DNA of 64,000 bases from Streptomyces parvus (GCF_032121415.1 NZ_CP135079.1:3534001-3598000), one strand, 5' to 3'. Numbered from the stretch's first letter, positions 41,558-50,085 are shown. The notes: a model not told the origin generated them from the sequence alone. Made by a program: numbers and translations.

Positions 41558-42208
41558 ATGCCGGCCGCACAGCCGCAGACACGCGAGTTCCGGGCGTTCC
41601 TGACCAACCTCGAGTACGCCCGGAAAATGATCGTGGCGGGTCAGAGCCTGGCTGCCTTCCAGTCCCCGGTTATCGACATCGGTGACTTCTACCGGGCCGC
41701 CTGGGTGCAGGCCGTCAGCGCCATCGACCACTGGTTCCACGAGGAGCTGTACCGACGCGTCGCCGAGCTGGCCGCCGCGGACAGCCCCGGCATGCCCTAC
41801 CAGCTGACGAAGTTCGAGCTGCCCCTGGTCAAGGTGGAGGAAGTCCGGCGCGGTACGACGACGCTCGCCGACGCCGTCTCCGAGCACGTCAAGGCGAAGT
41901 GGGGCAACGCGGCACTGCAGAACCCTCGCAAGATCAGCGAGGCGCTGAAGCTGGTGACGGAAGAGGACATCTGGGCCAAGGCCGCCGTTCAGCTCAACGA
42001 GTGGAACCACGGCCGTACGTCCATGAACGCCCAGACACTGAAGCAGAAGTACAACTCGATCACCGAGCGCCGCAACAGGATCGCCCACGACGCGGACCTT
42101 CTGGACGGCGACCTTAAGCGTCGCCGCCCCATCTCCGACGCTGACGTGACGGACGCGATCGACTGGATCGAGCGAATCGCCCTCGCCATCGCCACAGTGC
42201 TGGGATGA
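41558..42208 (+). CDS. HEPN-type protein next to the restriction operon
   Basis: The predicted protein has 216 residues. It is all-helical with a YRAAWVQAVSAIDHWFHEEL segment and, near the C-terminus, R172-NRIA-H177 followed by Asp. This is the Rx4-6H motif of HEPN RNases. HEPN proteins cleave RNA in toxin, CRISPR-associated and abortive-infection systems, and often accompany restriction operons. The ATG at 41558 follows GGGGGAG at suitable spacing, 73 bases after HsdM, so it is probably the fourth gene of that operon. A defence role is inferred from motif and context. No paired MNT antitoxin gene is visible. Confidence 0.75.
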   Translation: MPAAQPQTREFRAFLTNLEYARKMIVAGQSLAAFQSPVIDIGDFYRAAWVQAVSAIDHWFHEELYRRVAELAAADSPGMPYQLTKFELPLVKVEEVRRGTTTLADAVSEHVKAKWGNAALQNPRKISEALKLVTEEDIWAKAAVQLNEWNHGRTSMNAQTLKQKYNSITERRNRIAHDADLLDGDLKRRRPISDADVTDAIDWIERIALAIATVLG

Positions 42209-42361
42209 GGCGACCTCTCAGGCACCGTCATCGCGCCTACGCCACCGTTCGAAGTTGACGGCAGTCCTGACGGCAACGACGGCACATAGACGCGCACGAT
42301 CGCCATCCTGAGCGATTGCAGCAGGAGGCCGCGGGCACTCCTCGTCGCGTGCTGCCCGATC

Positions 42362-42455
42362 CTACGGATCAGAAGGTTGCAGGTTCGAATCCTGCCGAGT
42401 GCACAGCAGGCCAGAGGCCCCCAGGAGAAATCCCGGGGGCCTCTCGCGTTGCCCG
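42362..42455 (+). repeat. attR: right copy of the 94-base direct repeat
   Basis: This copy matches 29566-29659 with two differences (42432, 42434). It contains only the anticodon-to-end half of tRNA-Arg plus its terminator stem. The sequence before 42362 is unrelated to tRNA, so this is a fragment and not a second gene. It marks the right end of the island. Confidence 0.92.
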
Positions 42456-42474
42456 CGAAGCGGGCGCCCGGCGG

Positions 42475-42812
42475 CTAGCGCCGCTTGCGGCCCAGGCGGG
42501 CACGTAGGTCTTCGAGGAGTTCGGCTGCCTCGGGGTAGGCGCGAAGCGCGTGCAGCGTGGTGGCGACGCCATAGGCGGACTGAAGGTTCCGGCGGTGGTC
42601 GTCGCCGAGGGTGCGACGTCGACGGGCGAGGACGTCCACATGCAGGCGACGGGCTGAGGCTGCTCGCCGAGCTCGTGGAGGCTCATGGCGAGAGCGTCGG
42701 CGAAGTGAAGGGTGTCGGGGTGGTCGTCGCCGAGGGTGCGGCGGCCCAGGGGCGGTCCAGACCCGCGTAGCTGATGAAGGTCCGCTGCGAGGTCGTGGTC
42801 ATCGTGGCCCCC
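42475..42812 (-). pseudogene. Frameshifted remnant of a TPR-repeat protein
   Basis: On the reverse strand, one frame gives RRTLGDDHPDTLHFADALAMSLHELGE and a second gives RRTLGDDHRRNLQSAYGVATTLHALRAYPEAAELLEDLRARLG to a stop at 42475. These are two consecutive kinesin-light-chain-like TPR units, broken by a frameshift near 42,620-42,650. No N-terminal part is present upstream. The gene end lies 20 bases outside the island repeat, so it may have been damaged by past insertion or deletion at this site. Confidence 0.65.
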
Positions 42813-42974
42813 GAGTCTCCCTGTGCCTGACACTCCGTCTCGGGCAATGATCCCGTGTCGGGCGGGCGATGACGTCGGGAAACGTCAAAGTCACGTTTGG
42901 GGAGTGGGAGTCGCCGAGCCCCCAGGGGAAGCCGGGGGCCTCGTGCTTCGGATCGGCTCTGACCGGCCGGGACC

Positions 42975-44195
42975 TCAAGCGGCCGTCACGCTCGCCCGCG
43001 CCGCCCGTTCCGCCGTCACCCGGCGGCGGCGGGTCGGCAGGCCCATGGTGGGGTTCGCCACGCCCCAGGCCGCGGCCTTGCAGACCAACTCCTTGTACAG
43101 GGCGGCCGGGCGGCCGGTCAGGGCCGCGCTCACGGCTCGGTCGTCGGCGGTGACGTACTGGATCAGGCCCTCCTTGCGGCCCAGCGAGATGCACTGGTTG
43201 AAGTAGCGGGCCGAGATGGTCGGGAGCTTGCTGTCGGTCAGACGGGCCGCGATGGCGTCGGCGGCCTGCCAGGCGGTGGGGACGCCCGAGGCGCACGACA
43301 TGCGCAGCGGCTTGTCGCCGGGGCCGGCCACCAGGGCCGCGTCGCCGATGGCGTACACGTCCGGGTGGGAGACCGAGCGCATGGTGGCGTCGACCACGAT
43401 CTGGCCCGTGTCGCCGGTCCGCAGTGTCGTCGCCCGGGCGATCGGGTGGACCGCGAAGCCCGTCGTCCAGATGGTGACCGCGGCCGGGATGTCGCCCTCG
43501 GTGGTGGTGACGCGGTCGGCTTGCACGGCGGTGACGGTGGTGTGTTCGTGGGCGGTGATCCGCAGACGGGCGAAGACCTTCCGCAGATGGCGCGCGCCCT
43601 TGGGGGAGAGCCAGTCGCCCAGTCCGCCCCGGGCGACCAGGCAGACGTCGAGGTCCGGGCGGGTCTCGGCCAGCTCCGTCGCGGCCTCCACGCCGGTGAG
43701 GCCGCCGCCGACGACGGTCACGGGGGTGCCGGGGGCGAGGGCGGCCAGGCGGTCGCGCAGGCGCAGGGCTCCGTCGCGGCCGGCGATCTCGTGGGCGTGC
43801 TCCGTGGTGCCGGGGACGCCCTGGGTGTTCCAGGCGCTGCCGAGGGCGTAGACGAGGGTGTCGTACTCCAGGTCCTGAGGCCCCTCGGCGTCGTCCGCGC
43901 CGGTGACGGTCACCGTCCTGCGGTCGACGTCGATGCCCGTCACCCGCCCGAGGCGCAGTGTGACGCCCGTACCGGCGAACATCTCGTCGAAAGGACGGGG
44001 GCGGAGGGTCTGGCCCACCGCCAGCTGGTGCATCCGGACGCGCTCGACGAAGTCCGGTTCGGCGTTGACGAGGGTGATGGAGACGTCCTCGCCGCGCAGC
44101 CGCCTGGCGAGGCGTCCGGCGGCGCTCGCCCCGGTGTATCCGGCTCCGATGACGATGACGCGGTGCTGCTGGATGGTCTGCGGCATGTTCTGCAT
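42975..44195 (-). CDS. FAD-dependent NAD(P)H oxidoreductase, NDH-2-like
   Basis: This 406-residue flavoprotein has an FAD-binding GAGYTGASAAGRLAR motif at about residues 17-31, an NAD(P)-binding GGGLTGVEAATEL motif in the middle, and the VYAIGDAAL FAD-contact motif. It oxidises NADH or NADPH with a quinone or similar acceptor and lacks a clear C-terminal membrane anchor. The stop of the next gene upstream (44280) lies 84 bases before the start, so it may be co-transcribed with the SigJ-type sigma gene. The ATG at 44195 follows AGGAG; 44186 is an alternative. Confidence 0.87.
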   Translation of the reverse strand: MQNMPQTIQQHRVIVIGAGYTGASAAGRLARRLRGEDVSITLVNAEPDFVERVRMHQLAVGQTLRPRPFDEMFAGTGVTLRLGRVTGIDVDRRTVTVTGADDAEGPQDLEYDTLVYALGSAWNTQGVPGTTEHAHEIAGRDGALRLRDRLAALAPGTPVTVVGGGLTGVEAATELAETRPDLDVCLVARGGLGDWLSPKGARHLRKVFARLRITAHEHTTVTAVQADRVTTTEGDIPAAVTIWTTGFAVHPIARATTLRTGDTGQIVVDATMRSVSHPDVYAIGDAALVAGPGDKPLRMSCASGVPTAWQAADAIAARLTDSKLPTISARYFNQCISLGRKEGLIQYVTADDRAVSAALTGRPAALYKELVCKAAAWGVANPTMGLPTRRRRVTAERAARASVTAA

Positions 44196-44279
44196 GTCCC
44201 TGCACTCCTGTCTCGCGCGGTTTCGCCCCTTGAACCGGGCAGGCCGTCGTTTCCTGACAGGTGGCAGACGTGACGTGGG

Positions 44280-45233
44280 TCACATGTGCTGGTGGATACG
44301 GAAGAGCGGGGCCCCGTGGTCCGTGGCCGCCCACTGGCGCGTCGCGCGTTCGAGCTTGTCGGGGTTGACCTGGCTGCGGAACGCGGCGATGCCGTCCGGC
44401 GTGAACTCCAGGCAGATCACGCCGATGATCCGGCCGTCGACCAGGACCACCAGGGCGGGCAGCCCGTTGGCGGACGAGACGTGGATCTCCGCGGTGCCGC
44501 CGAGGAGCCGGCGGGCGGCCTGGTTGGGGGTGAAAAGGCTCCGCATGAACGTCGCGACGGCCGCGGCCCCCTCGAACGCCTTCGCGCGGGCCGGTACCTT
44601 TCCGCCGCCGTCGCCGACCGCGATGGCGTCCGCGGTGAGCAGCTGGACCAGCGGTTCGGTCCGGCCGCTGGTGGCCGCCGTGAGGAACTCCTCGACGATG
44701 CGCCGGGCGGCCGCCTCGTCGATCTCGGTACGGGTCCGGCCCGCCGCGATGTGCTTCTTGGCGCGGTGGAGGATCTGCTGGGCGGACGCCTCCGTGATGT
44801 CCAGGATCTCCGCGATCCTCCGGTGCGGGTAGCCGAAGGCCTCCCGCAGCACGTACACCACCCGCTCGTTGGGGGACAGCCGCTCCATCAGCGCGAGGAC
44901 GGCGAACGAGACCGACTCGCGCTGCTCGGCGGTGTCTGCCGGGCCGAGCATCGGGTCGCCCGCGAGCAGCGGCTCCGGCAGCCACTGGCCCACGTACGTC
45001 TCGCGGCGGGCGCGCGCCGAGGTGAGCTCGTTGAGGCAGAGGTTGGTGAGGACCTTCGTCAGCCAGGCCTCGGGGACCTCGATGCGGTCGACGTCGGCGG
45101 CCTGCCAGCGCAGGAACGTGTCCTGCACGGCGTCCTCGGCATCGCTCGCCGAGCCGAGGAGGCGGTAGGCGATGGCTTTGAGGCGGGGCATGGCAGCCTC
45201 GAACTGGTCCATCTGGTTCCCGGTCAGCGCCAT
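44280..45233 (-). CDS. SigJ-type ECF sigma factor with SnoaL-like domain
   Basis: The predicted protein has 317 residues. Sigma region 2 (KAIAYRLLGSASDAEDAVQDTFLRW) and region 4 (LSPNERVVYVLREAFGYPHRRIAEILDITEASAQQILHRAKKHI) are followed by a C-terminal SnoaL/NTF2-like domain (about 195-317). The fused domain replaces the anti-sigma factor in this group and tunes activity. Homologues often pair with a flavin oxidoreductase, as here (42,975-44,195), so the sigma factor probably drives its neighbour in response to oxidative or redox stress. I start at ATG 45233 where homology begins; the frame is open far upstream by chance. Confidence 0.88.
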   Translation of the reverse strand: MALTGNQMDQFEAAMPRLKAIAYRLLGSASDAEDAVQDTFLRWQAADVDRIEVPEAWLTKVLTNLCLNELTSARARRETYVGQWLPEPLLAGDPMLGPADTAEQRESVSFAVLALMERLSPNERVVYVLREAFGYPHRRIAEILDITEASAQQILHRAKKHIAAGRTRTEIDEAAARRIVEEFLTAATSGRTEPLVQLLTADAIAVGDGGGKVPARAKAFEGAAAVATFMRSLFTPNQAARRLLGGTAEIHVSSANGLPALVVLVDGRIIGVICLEFTPDGIAAFRSQVNPDKLERATRQWAATDHGAPLFRIHQHM

Positions 45234-45365
45234 GGTCCGGATCCTAACGGGGGCGGGAGCGGGGGCGGGAGTGAAGGCGGGCGCCGGTCGTTCGCCGTGG
45301 CGGGGGCGGGGTAGCCGACGAGTTACGGGGCGTGCTGGGCGCCCCTCCGTTCGGAGGTGGGCGCG

Positions 45366-45944
45366 ATGGGAGCGAAGGGGCAGGCGGAGCAGGGGCGTTG
45401 GCGCGATCAGTGGTGGGCCGTCGGGCTGCTGGTGCTGGTGATCTGGGTGGCCGTCCGGCTGGCGTTCCGCGGCTGGTCCGCGTGGCCGGAGACGCTGGCA
45501 GGGGGCGTCTTCTACGCCGTCTTCCTGACGTGGTTCCTGATGCGGCGCAGGCGGCGGGACGCGAAGGCCGTGGGTACCGAGCCGGCCAGGGTGCCGGAGC
45601 TGGAGCGGCGCATCGCGAAGAACGGCGAGCTGCCCGACGACCCGGCCGAGCAGGCGGCCATGATCCGGCTGATCCGGCGGCGGGAGGAGAAGCTGCGGCG
45701 CAACCGGTGGTGGGCCTTCCCCACGCTCGGGCTGATCTTCCTCGGGATGCCCCTCCTCTGGTTCACCGCCGGGAACGTGCCCGCGGGGCTGTGGGCGCTG
45801 GGCTTCGGTGTGGCCTTCATGAGCTGGATGATCTGGTTCAACCGGCGCTTCGTGCGCCGCATGGTCGCGATGCGGCAGCGGATCGAAGGTGTCGGGGGCG
45901 TCGGCGGCGTCGGTGGGATCGAGGGTGTCGGAGGGCGCGCGTAG
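45366..45944 (+). CDS. Integral membrane protein of unknown function
   Basis: The predicted protein has 192 residues and four hydrophobic helices in two pairs (about 20-38, 45-62, 117-135 and 140-157). The loop between the pairs is charged (ERRIAKNGELPDDPAEQAAMIRLIRRREEK). A C-terminal basic segment ends in Gly/Val repeats (VGGVGGVGGIEGVGG). ATG 45366 has GGAGG upstream; GTG 45357 is possible. No family signature beyond an actinobacterial membrane protein. Ten bases separate it from the DUF2797 gene, so the two are probably co-transcribed. Confidence 0.75.
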   Translation: MGAKGQAEQGRWRDQWWAVGLLVLVIWVAVRLAFRGWSAWPETLAGGVFYAVFLTWFLMRRRRRDAKAVGTEPARVPELERRIAKNGELPDDPAEQAAMIRLIRRREEKLRRNRWWAFPTLGLIFLGMPLLWFTAGNVPAGLWALGFGVAFMSWMIWFNRRFVRRMVAMRQRIEGVGGVGGVGGIEGVGGRA

Positions 45945-45953
45945 CATCCCCGG

Positions 45954-46886
45954 ATGACGTGTGGGGTCCGGGAATCCGGTGGCGGGTGGCGGTGTGCCGG
46001 GATGCGGTGGCCCCGGGAGGTGCCCGAACTGGCGTGGAGCCGGGGCGGTAACCGGCGGGCGAGTGTGCTCGCGTACGGGGCCCGCCTCGGGTTCCGGGCC
46101 GTCGGGGAGCGGCACTGTGCGGGCGCCCGGGGGAACGTCTGCCCGCTGGGGGCCGTCGTGCCGGGGCGCTCGACCGGGGGGCGGTGCGCCGAGTGTGCGC
46201 GGCTGGACCGGGCGCATTCGGTGGCCGCCGACACGATGGCGGACGACCCCCGGACGTACCGCGTGTACCTCGCCTGGTTCGGGCCCGGCATGGTCAAGGT
46301 CGGGATCACCGGGGAGGAGCGCGGGGCCGCCCGGCTGCGGGAGCAGGGGGCCGTGGCCTTCAGCTGGCTGGGGCGCGGGCCCCTCATGGCGGCGCGGCGG
46401 ACCGAGGAGGTGCTGCGGGCGGCGCTCGGGGTGCCCGACCGGATCCCGTACGCCAGGAAGCGGGCCGTACGGGGGCAGTTGCCGGGGCCGGAGGAGCGGG
46501 CCGGGGCGGTGGCGGAGCTGTACGCGCGGGCGGCGGCGCTCGAAGGGCGTGGCTGGCCCGAGTCGTTGGAGCGGCTGCCTCTTGAAGTCGTCGACCAGGT
46601 CGGCGTCTTCGGGCTCGACCGTGCGACCGCAGCCGCCCGGCCGGTACGGGAGGGTGCGCCCGCGCCCGTCCGCGCGGTGCGGGAGCTGGTCGACGGCGGA
46701 GTCGTCGCGGGGCGGCTCGTCGCGGCGGCCGGGCCCGATCTGCATCTCGCGGTGGCGGGCGGGGGCGTGGTCGTGCTGGATACGCGGCTGATCACCGGGT
46801 GGGACCTGACGGCGGAGGCCGGGAGCGATGTCCGTGTCCCCCTCATCGACATCGGCGGCGGCGGTGTGCAGGGTGGGTTGTTCTGA
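45954..46886 (+). CDS. DUF2797 domain protein
   Basis: This 310-residue protein has Cys residues in an arrangement typical of DUF2797 (HCAGARGNVCPLG, GGRCAECARLDRAHSV). The family core YLAWFGPGMVKVGITGEERGAARLREQGAVAF follows. The core resembles a GIY-YIG-like strand pattern, with a putative zinc site before it. Members are widespread in actinobacteria without assigned function. It follows the membrane protein gene by 10 bases and is followed after 46 bases by an amidohydrolase gene. Confidence 0.8.
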   Translation: MTCGVRESGGGWRCAGMRWPREVPELAWSRGGNRRASVLAYGARLGFRAVGERHCAGARGNVCPLGAVVPGRSTGGRCAECARLDRAHSVAADTMADDPRTYRVYLAWFGPGMVKVGITGEERGAARLREQGAVAFSWLGRGPLMAARRTEEVLRAALGVPDRIPYARKRAVRGQLPGPEERAGAVAELYARAAALEGRGWPESLERLPLEVVDQVGVFGLDRATAAARPVREGAPAPVRAVRELVDGGVVAGRLVAAAGPDLHLAVAGGGVVVLDTRLITGWDLTAEAGSDVRVPLIDIGGGGVQGGLF

Positions 46887-46931
46887 ACGACCGCGTGGGT
46901 TGTTCAGCACGACCGGCGAAAGGGCCTGCGC

Positions 46932-47816
46932 ATGGAGCTGGGAAGCGATGGCGTGGTGCGGTTCCGGGAGCGGCTCGGGCTGCCCGGGATCATCGACGTG
47001 CACACCCACTTCATGCCCGAGCAGGTCCTGCGCAAGGTGTGGGCCTACTTCGACGCGGCCGGGCCGCTCACCGGGCTGGAGTGGCCGATCACCTACCGGT
47101 ACGAGGAGGAGCGGCGGCTCGCCCTGCTCCGGGCGTTCGGGGTGGTCCGGTTCACCGCCATGCTGTACCCGCACAAGCCCGGTATGGCCCGCTGGCTGAA
47201 CGGCTGGGCCGCCGACTTCGCGGGCCGGACCCCCGACTGCCTGCACACCGCGACGCTCTTCCCGGAGGAGGGCGTGGAGGTGTACGTGAAGGAGGCCGTG
47301 GAGGCAGGGGCCCGGGTGTTCAAGTCACACCTTCAGGTGGGGGCGTACGACGCCAACGACCCGTTGCTGGACGCCGTGTGGGGGCTGCTCGCGGAGGCCG
47401 GGATCCCGGTGGTCATGCACTGCGGCTCGGGGCCCGCTCCGGGGAGGTTCACCGGGCCCGAACCGATCGGGCGGCTGCTGGCCCGGCACCCCCGGCTGCG
47501 GCTGATCGTCGCGCACATGGGGATGCCGGAGTACGCGGAGTTCCTGGCGCTGGCGGAGGCGTACCCGGAGGTCCGGCTCGACACGACCATGGCGTTCACC
47601 GACTTCAGCGAGCGGCTCAGCCCCTTCCCCGCGGCGGAACACGGGCGGCTCGCCGCCCTCGGGGACCGCATCCTGCTGGGGACGGACTTCCCGAACATTC
47701 CGTACCCGTACGTCCATCAACTGGAGGCGCTGGAACGGCTCGGGCTGGGCCACGCGTGGTTGCGGGCGGTCTGTCACGGGAACGCCGCCGCGTTGTTCGA
47801 GCTGCCGGCCGCCTAG
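46932..47816 (+). CDS. Metal-dependent amidohydrolase (ACMSD-like)
   Basis: This 294-residue TIM-barrel protein has the metal-binding VHTH motif at H24/H26, then a VMHCGSG strand, an IVAHMGMPEYAEF segment and a final LGTDFPNIPY with the conserved Asp. This is the ligand set of the amidohydrolase_2 (decarboxylase-like) group. It probably hydrolyses or decarboxylates a small aromatic or cyclic substrate. The RBS is weak. The gene ends 129 bases before the response-regulator gene. Confidence 0.85.
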   Translation: MELGSDGVVRFRERLGLPGIIDVHTHFMPEQVLRKVWAYFDAAGPLTGLEWPITYRYEEERRLALLRAFGVVRFTAMLYPHKPGMARWLNGWAADFAGRTPDCLHTATLFPEEGVEVYVKEAVEAGARVFKSHLQVGAYDANDPLLDAVWGLLAEAGIPVVMHCGSGPAPGRFTGPEPIGRLLARHPRLRLIVAHMGMPEYAEFLALAEAYPEVRLDTTMAFTDFSERLSPFPAAEHGRLAALGDRILLGTDFPNIPYPYVHQLEALERLGLGHAWLRAVCHGNAAALFELPAA

Positions 47817-47945
47817 AACCCGCCGGCCCCGCGTCATCCTCATCGACTCGGGGCCCTGTTCGAGAGCCTCAGCCGTGGTGCTTTCTCAGGGAATTCACAG
47901 GAACGGGTCAGGCTTCTCTCACGGGCGTCTCACAGGGTGGGGCCC

Positions 47946-48692
47946 ATGACGACGACGACCTCGCCCCAGGGGCGTACCGAACTGCTCAGGCCGGACCGTA
48001 CCCCCGTCCGGGTCCTGGTCGTGGACGACGAGGCTCCGCTCACCGAGCTGCTCTCGATGGCCCTGCGGTACGAGGGGTGGGAGGTGCGCAGCGCCGGTGA
48101 CGGGGCCGCGGCGGTCCGGGCGGCACGCGACTTCCGGCCGGACGCGGTGGTCCTGGACGTGATGCTCCCCGACATGGACGGGCCGGCCGTGCTGGGCCGG
48201 CTGCGCCGCGAGTACGCCGGTGTGCCCGTCCTCTTCCTCACCGCCCGGGACGCCGTCGAGGACCGGATCGCCGGGCTCACCGCGGGCGGCGACGACTACG
48301 TCACCAAGCCGTTCAGCCTGGAGGAGGTCGTGGCCAGGCTGCGCGGGCTCATCCGCCGCTCGGGCTCGGCCGTCGCCGCCGGGCGCGGCGAGTCCACGCT
48401 GACCGTCGGGGACCTGGTGCTCGACGAGGACAGCCACGAGGTGAGCCGGGGCGGGGAGGCGATCCACGTCACCGCCACCGAGTTCGAGCTGCTGCGCTTC
48501 CTGATGCGCAACCCGCGCCGGGTGCTCAGCAAGGCCCAGATCCTCGACCGGGTCTGGAACTACGACTTCGGCGGCCAGGCCAACGTCGTCGAGCTCTACA
48601 TCTCCTACCTCCGCAAGAAGATCGACGCAGGGCGCACGCCGATGATCCACACCCGGCGCGGGGCGGGGTATCTGATCAAGCCCGGTGAGTAG
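47946..48692 (+). CDS. OmpR-family response regulator without an intact partner kinase
   Basis: The predicted protein has 248 residues. The receiver has the acidic pair D27/D28, phosphorylation site D71 (VVLDVMLPD), T99 and K121 (DDYVTKPF). The C-terminal winged helix has EFELLRFLMRNPRRVLSKAQILDRVW and ELYISYLRKKID. All signalling residues are intact. The gene is followed 9 bases later by the start of a histidine kinase that ends after about 75 residues, so this regulator has lost its cognate kinase. I choose ATG 47946; GTG 47937 is in frame. Confidence 0.9.
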   Translation: MTTTTSPQGRTELLRPDRTPVRVLVVDDEAPLTELLSMALRYEGWEVRSAGDGAAAVRAARDFRPDAVVLDVMLPDMDGPAVLGRLRREYAGVPVLFLTARDAVEDRIAGLTAGGDDYVTKPFSLEEVVARLRGLIRRSGSAVAAGRGESTLTVGDLVLDEDSHEVSRGGEAIHVTATEFELLRFLMRNPRRVLSKAQILDRVWNYDFGGQANVVELYISYLRKKIDAGRTPMIHTRRGAGYLIKPGE

Positions 48693-48701
48693 GGGCCCCT
48701 C

Positions 48702-48935
48702 ATGAAGGTGTTGCGCAGGCCCTGGACGCCGCGGACCCGGCTCGTCGTCTCCGCCGTGTCCCTGATCGCCGTCGTCGCGGCCGTCATCGGGTCCGCCCCC
48801 GCGACCGCCTTCCACAGCCTCATGTACGGCAAGCTCGACGACCAGTGCACGCCGGCGTCGAGCGCGCCGGGCGGCCGTCCGGTCCCCTCCCGTTGCCCGG
48901 GACGCTGCGCGAGGCGGGTCAGAACCCGGCCGCGT
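48702..48935 (+). pseudogene. Stump of a sensor histidine kinase
   Basis: ATG 48702 begins MKVLRRPWTPRTRLVVSAV, a typical kinase N-terminus with one membrane helix. It reaches MYGKLDDQ and then shifts frame near 48,845, where one C seems missing. The next frame continues GVERAGRPSGPLPLPGTLREAGQ, as in intact sensor kinases, but the sequence then runs into the 3' end of the opposite-strand serine hydrolase gene. The dimerisation and ATPase domains are absent from the window. This is a deletion or replacement, not just a sequencing error. Confidence 0.75.
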
Positions 48936-50085
48936 ACGTCCAGAAGTCCCGCATCACCTCGGCGGCGGACGGCCCGCCCAGCTCCATCTGGGTGAGCAGG
49001 ACGGCGACCGTGCCCGTGGCCGGGACGACGTGGGCCGTGGTGCCGGTGCCGCCGACCCAGCCGTACCGGCCGAGCACGTTCCAGGGGGCGGCGATCTCGA
49101 CGTCCACCGCGCCGCCGAACCCCCAGCCCTGGCCCTCCGTGAACAGCCCGCTCGCGGCGCGCTGCTCCGGGGTCAGGTGGTCGGTGATCATCTGGCGGAC
49201 GGACTCGCCGGCCAGCACCCGGTCACCGGCGTCGTTCAGGCCCTCGGTGAGCAGCATCCGGCCGAAGGCGTACCAGTCGTCGACGGTCGAGACGAGGCCC
49301 CCGGCGCCGGAGGGGAAGGGGGGCGGGCTGCTCCACTGCCCGTCCGGGGCGTCGATCAGCTCGGGCTCGCCCCCGTCCCCGCCTGCCCCGGCCCGGTAGT
49401 AGCCGGTGAAGCGGTCCAGCGCGGCGGGCTCCACCCAGAAGCCGGTGTCCTTCATGCCGAGGGGCTCGAAGATCCGCTCCGACAGATACGCGGGCAGCGG
49501 CCGGTCGGCCACCCGGGCGATCAGGACCCCGAGGATGTCGGCGCACGTCTCGTAGAGCCAGCCGTCGCCCGGCTGGTGGAGCAGCGGGATTCGGGAGAGG
49601 GCGGCCATCCAGGCGTCCGGCGACGGCACCGCCTGCGGCTGCGGCGGCCCCTGCTTCAGCTCGGTGAAGAGCGGGGCGAGGGCGGGGAGCGAGAAGTCGG
49701 ACGGGAAGCCGTACCCGGCGCGGAAGGTCAGCAGGTCCAGGAGGGTGATCGGACGGACGGCCGACACCACGTCGTCGACCGGCCTCTTCGGGGTCCGGAC
49801 GACCAGGGGCGAGGCCAGCTCGGGCAGCCAGGCCGCGACCGGGTCGGCGGGGGCGATCAGGCCGTCGTCGACGAGCGTCATGGCGGCCGCCGCCACGATC
49901 GGTTTGGTGATCGAGGCGAGGCGGAACAGCGAGTCCCGCCGCATCGGCGCGGACCCGGCGAGGCCGGCCGTACCGGCCGACACGACCTCGGCCCGCTCGC
50001 CCCGGGCGACCAGCGCCACCGCGCCCGGCATCGATCCCCTGGCGATGTGGGTGTCCAGCAGTTCGTGCAGGCTGGTGGTGGTCAT
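48919..50085 (-). CDS. Serine hydrolase, beta-lactamase/esterase family (class C-like)
   Basis: This 388-residue protein has the nucleophile motif SITKP (Ser-x-x-Lys), a YETC motif at the Tyr-x-Asn position and a GGTGTTAHV segment near the end at the KTG-like position. It is a penicillin-binding-protein-fold hydrolase related to esterase EstB and D-aminopeptidases. There is no signal peptide, so it is probably cytoplasmic. I choose ATG 50085 with GAAGG upstream; 50091 is close. Its 3' end abuts the truncated kinase, suggesting that this gene arrived or moved next to it in a rearrangement. Confidence 0.85.
   Translation of the reverse strand: MTTTSLHELLDTHIARGSMPGAVALVARGERAEVVSAGTAGLAGSAPMRRDSLFRLASITKPIVAAAAMTLVDDGLIAPADPVAAWLPELASPLVVRTPKRPVDDVVSAVRPITLLDLLTFRAGYGFPSDFSLPALAPLFTELKQGPPQPQAVPSPDAWMAALSRIPLLHQPGDGWLYETCADILGVLIARVADRPLPAYLSERIFEPLGMKDTGFWVEPAALDRFTGYYRAGAGGDGGEPELIDAPDGQWSSPPPFPSGAGGLVSTVDDWYAFGRMLLTEGLNDAGDRVLAGESVRQMITDHLTPEQRAASGLFTEGQGWGFGGAVDVEIAAPWNVLGRYGWVGGTGTTAHVVPATGTVAVLLTQMELGGPSAAEVMRDFWTYAAGF

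Larger units (their letters stand above)
29566..42455. mobile_element. tRNA-Arg genomic island with RiPP-like and restriction genes, no integrase seen
   Basis: The island is bounded by 94-base direct repeats and is about 12.8 kb long. It carries a radical SAM peptide-maturation operon, an XRE-TPR regulator, a Nudix gene, a type I restriction-modification operon and a HEPN gene. I find no tyrosine or serine recombinase, excisionase, replication or transfer gene inside. This is the organisation of a cis-mobilisable element (CIME) or a decayed integrative element that needs an integrase supplied from elsewhere. Gene boundaries and repeats are seen directly; mobility is inferred. Confidence 0.85.

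Noticed and set aside
42362..42455. A second tRNA-Arg gene
   Set aside because: Only the half from the anticodon to the 3' end and the terminator are present. It is the right copy of the island repeat.
29566..42455. The island as a complete integrative conjugative element
   Set aside because: No integrase, replication or TraB-type gene is present, so it is described as integrase-less and probably mobilised in trans.
44280..47246. A 988-codon reverse frame
   Set aside because: Only the last 317 codons, the SigJ-type sigma factor, have family features. The upstream part is Pro/Arg-rich and lies opposite three forward genes.
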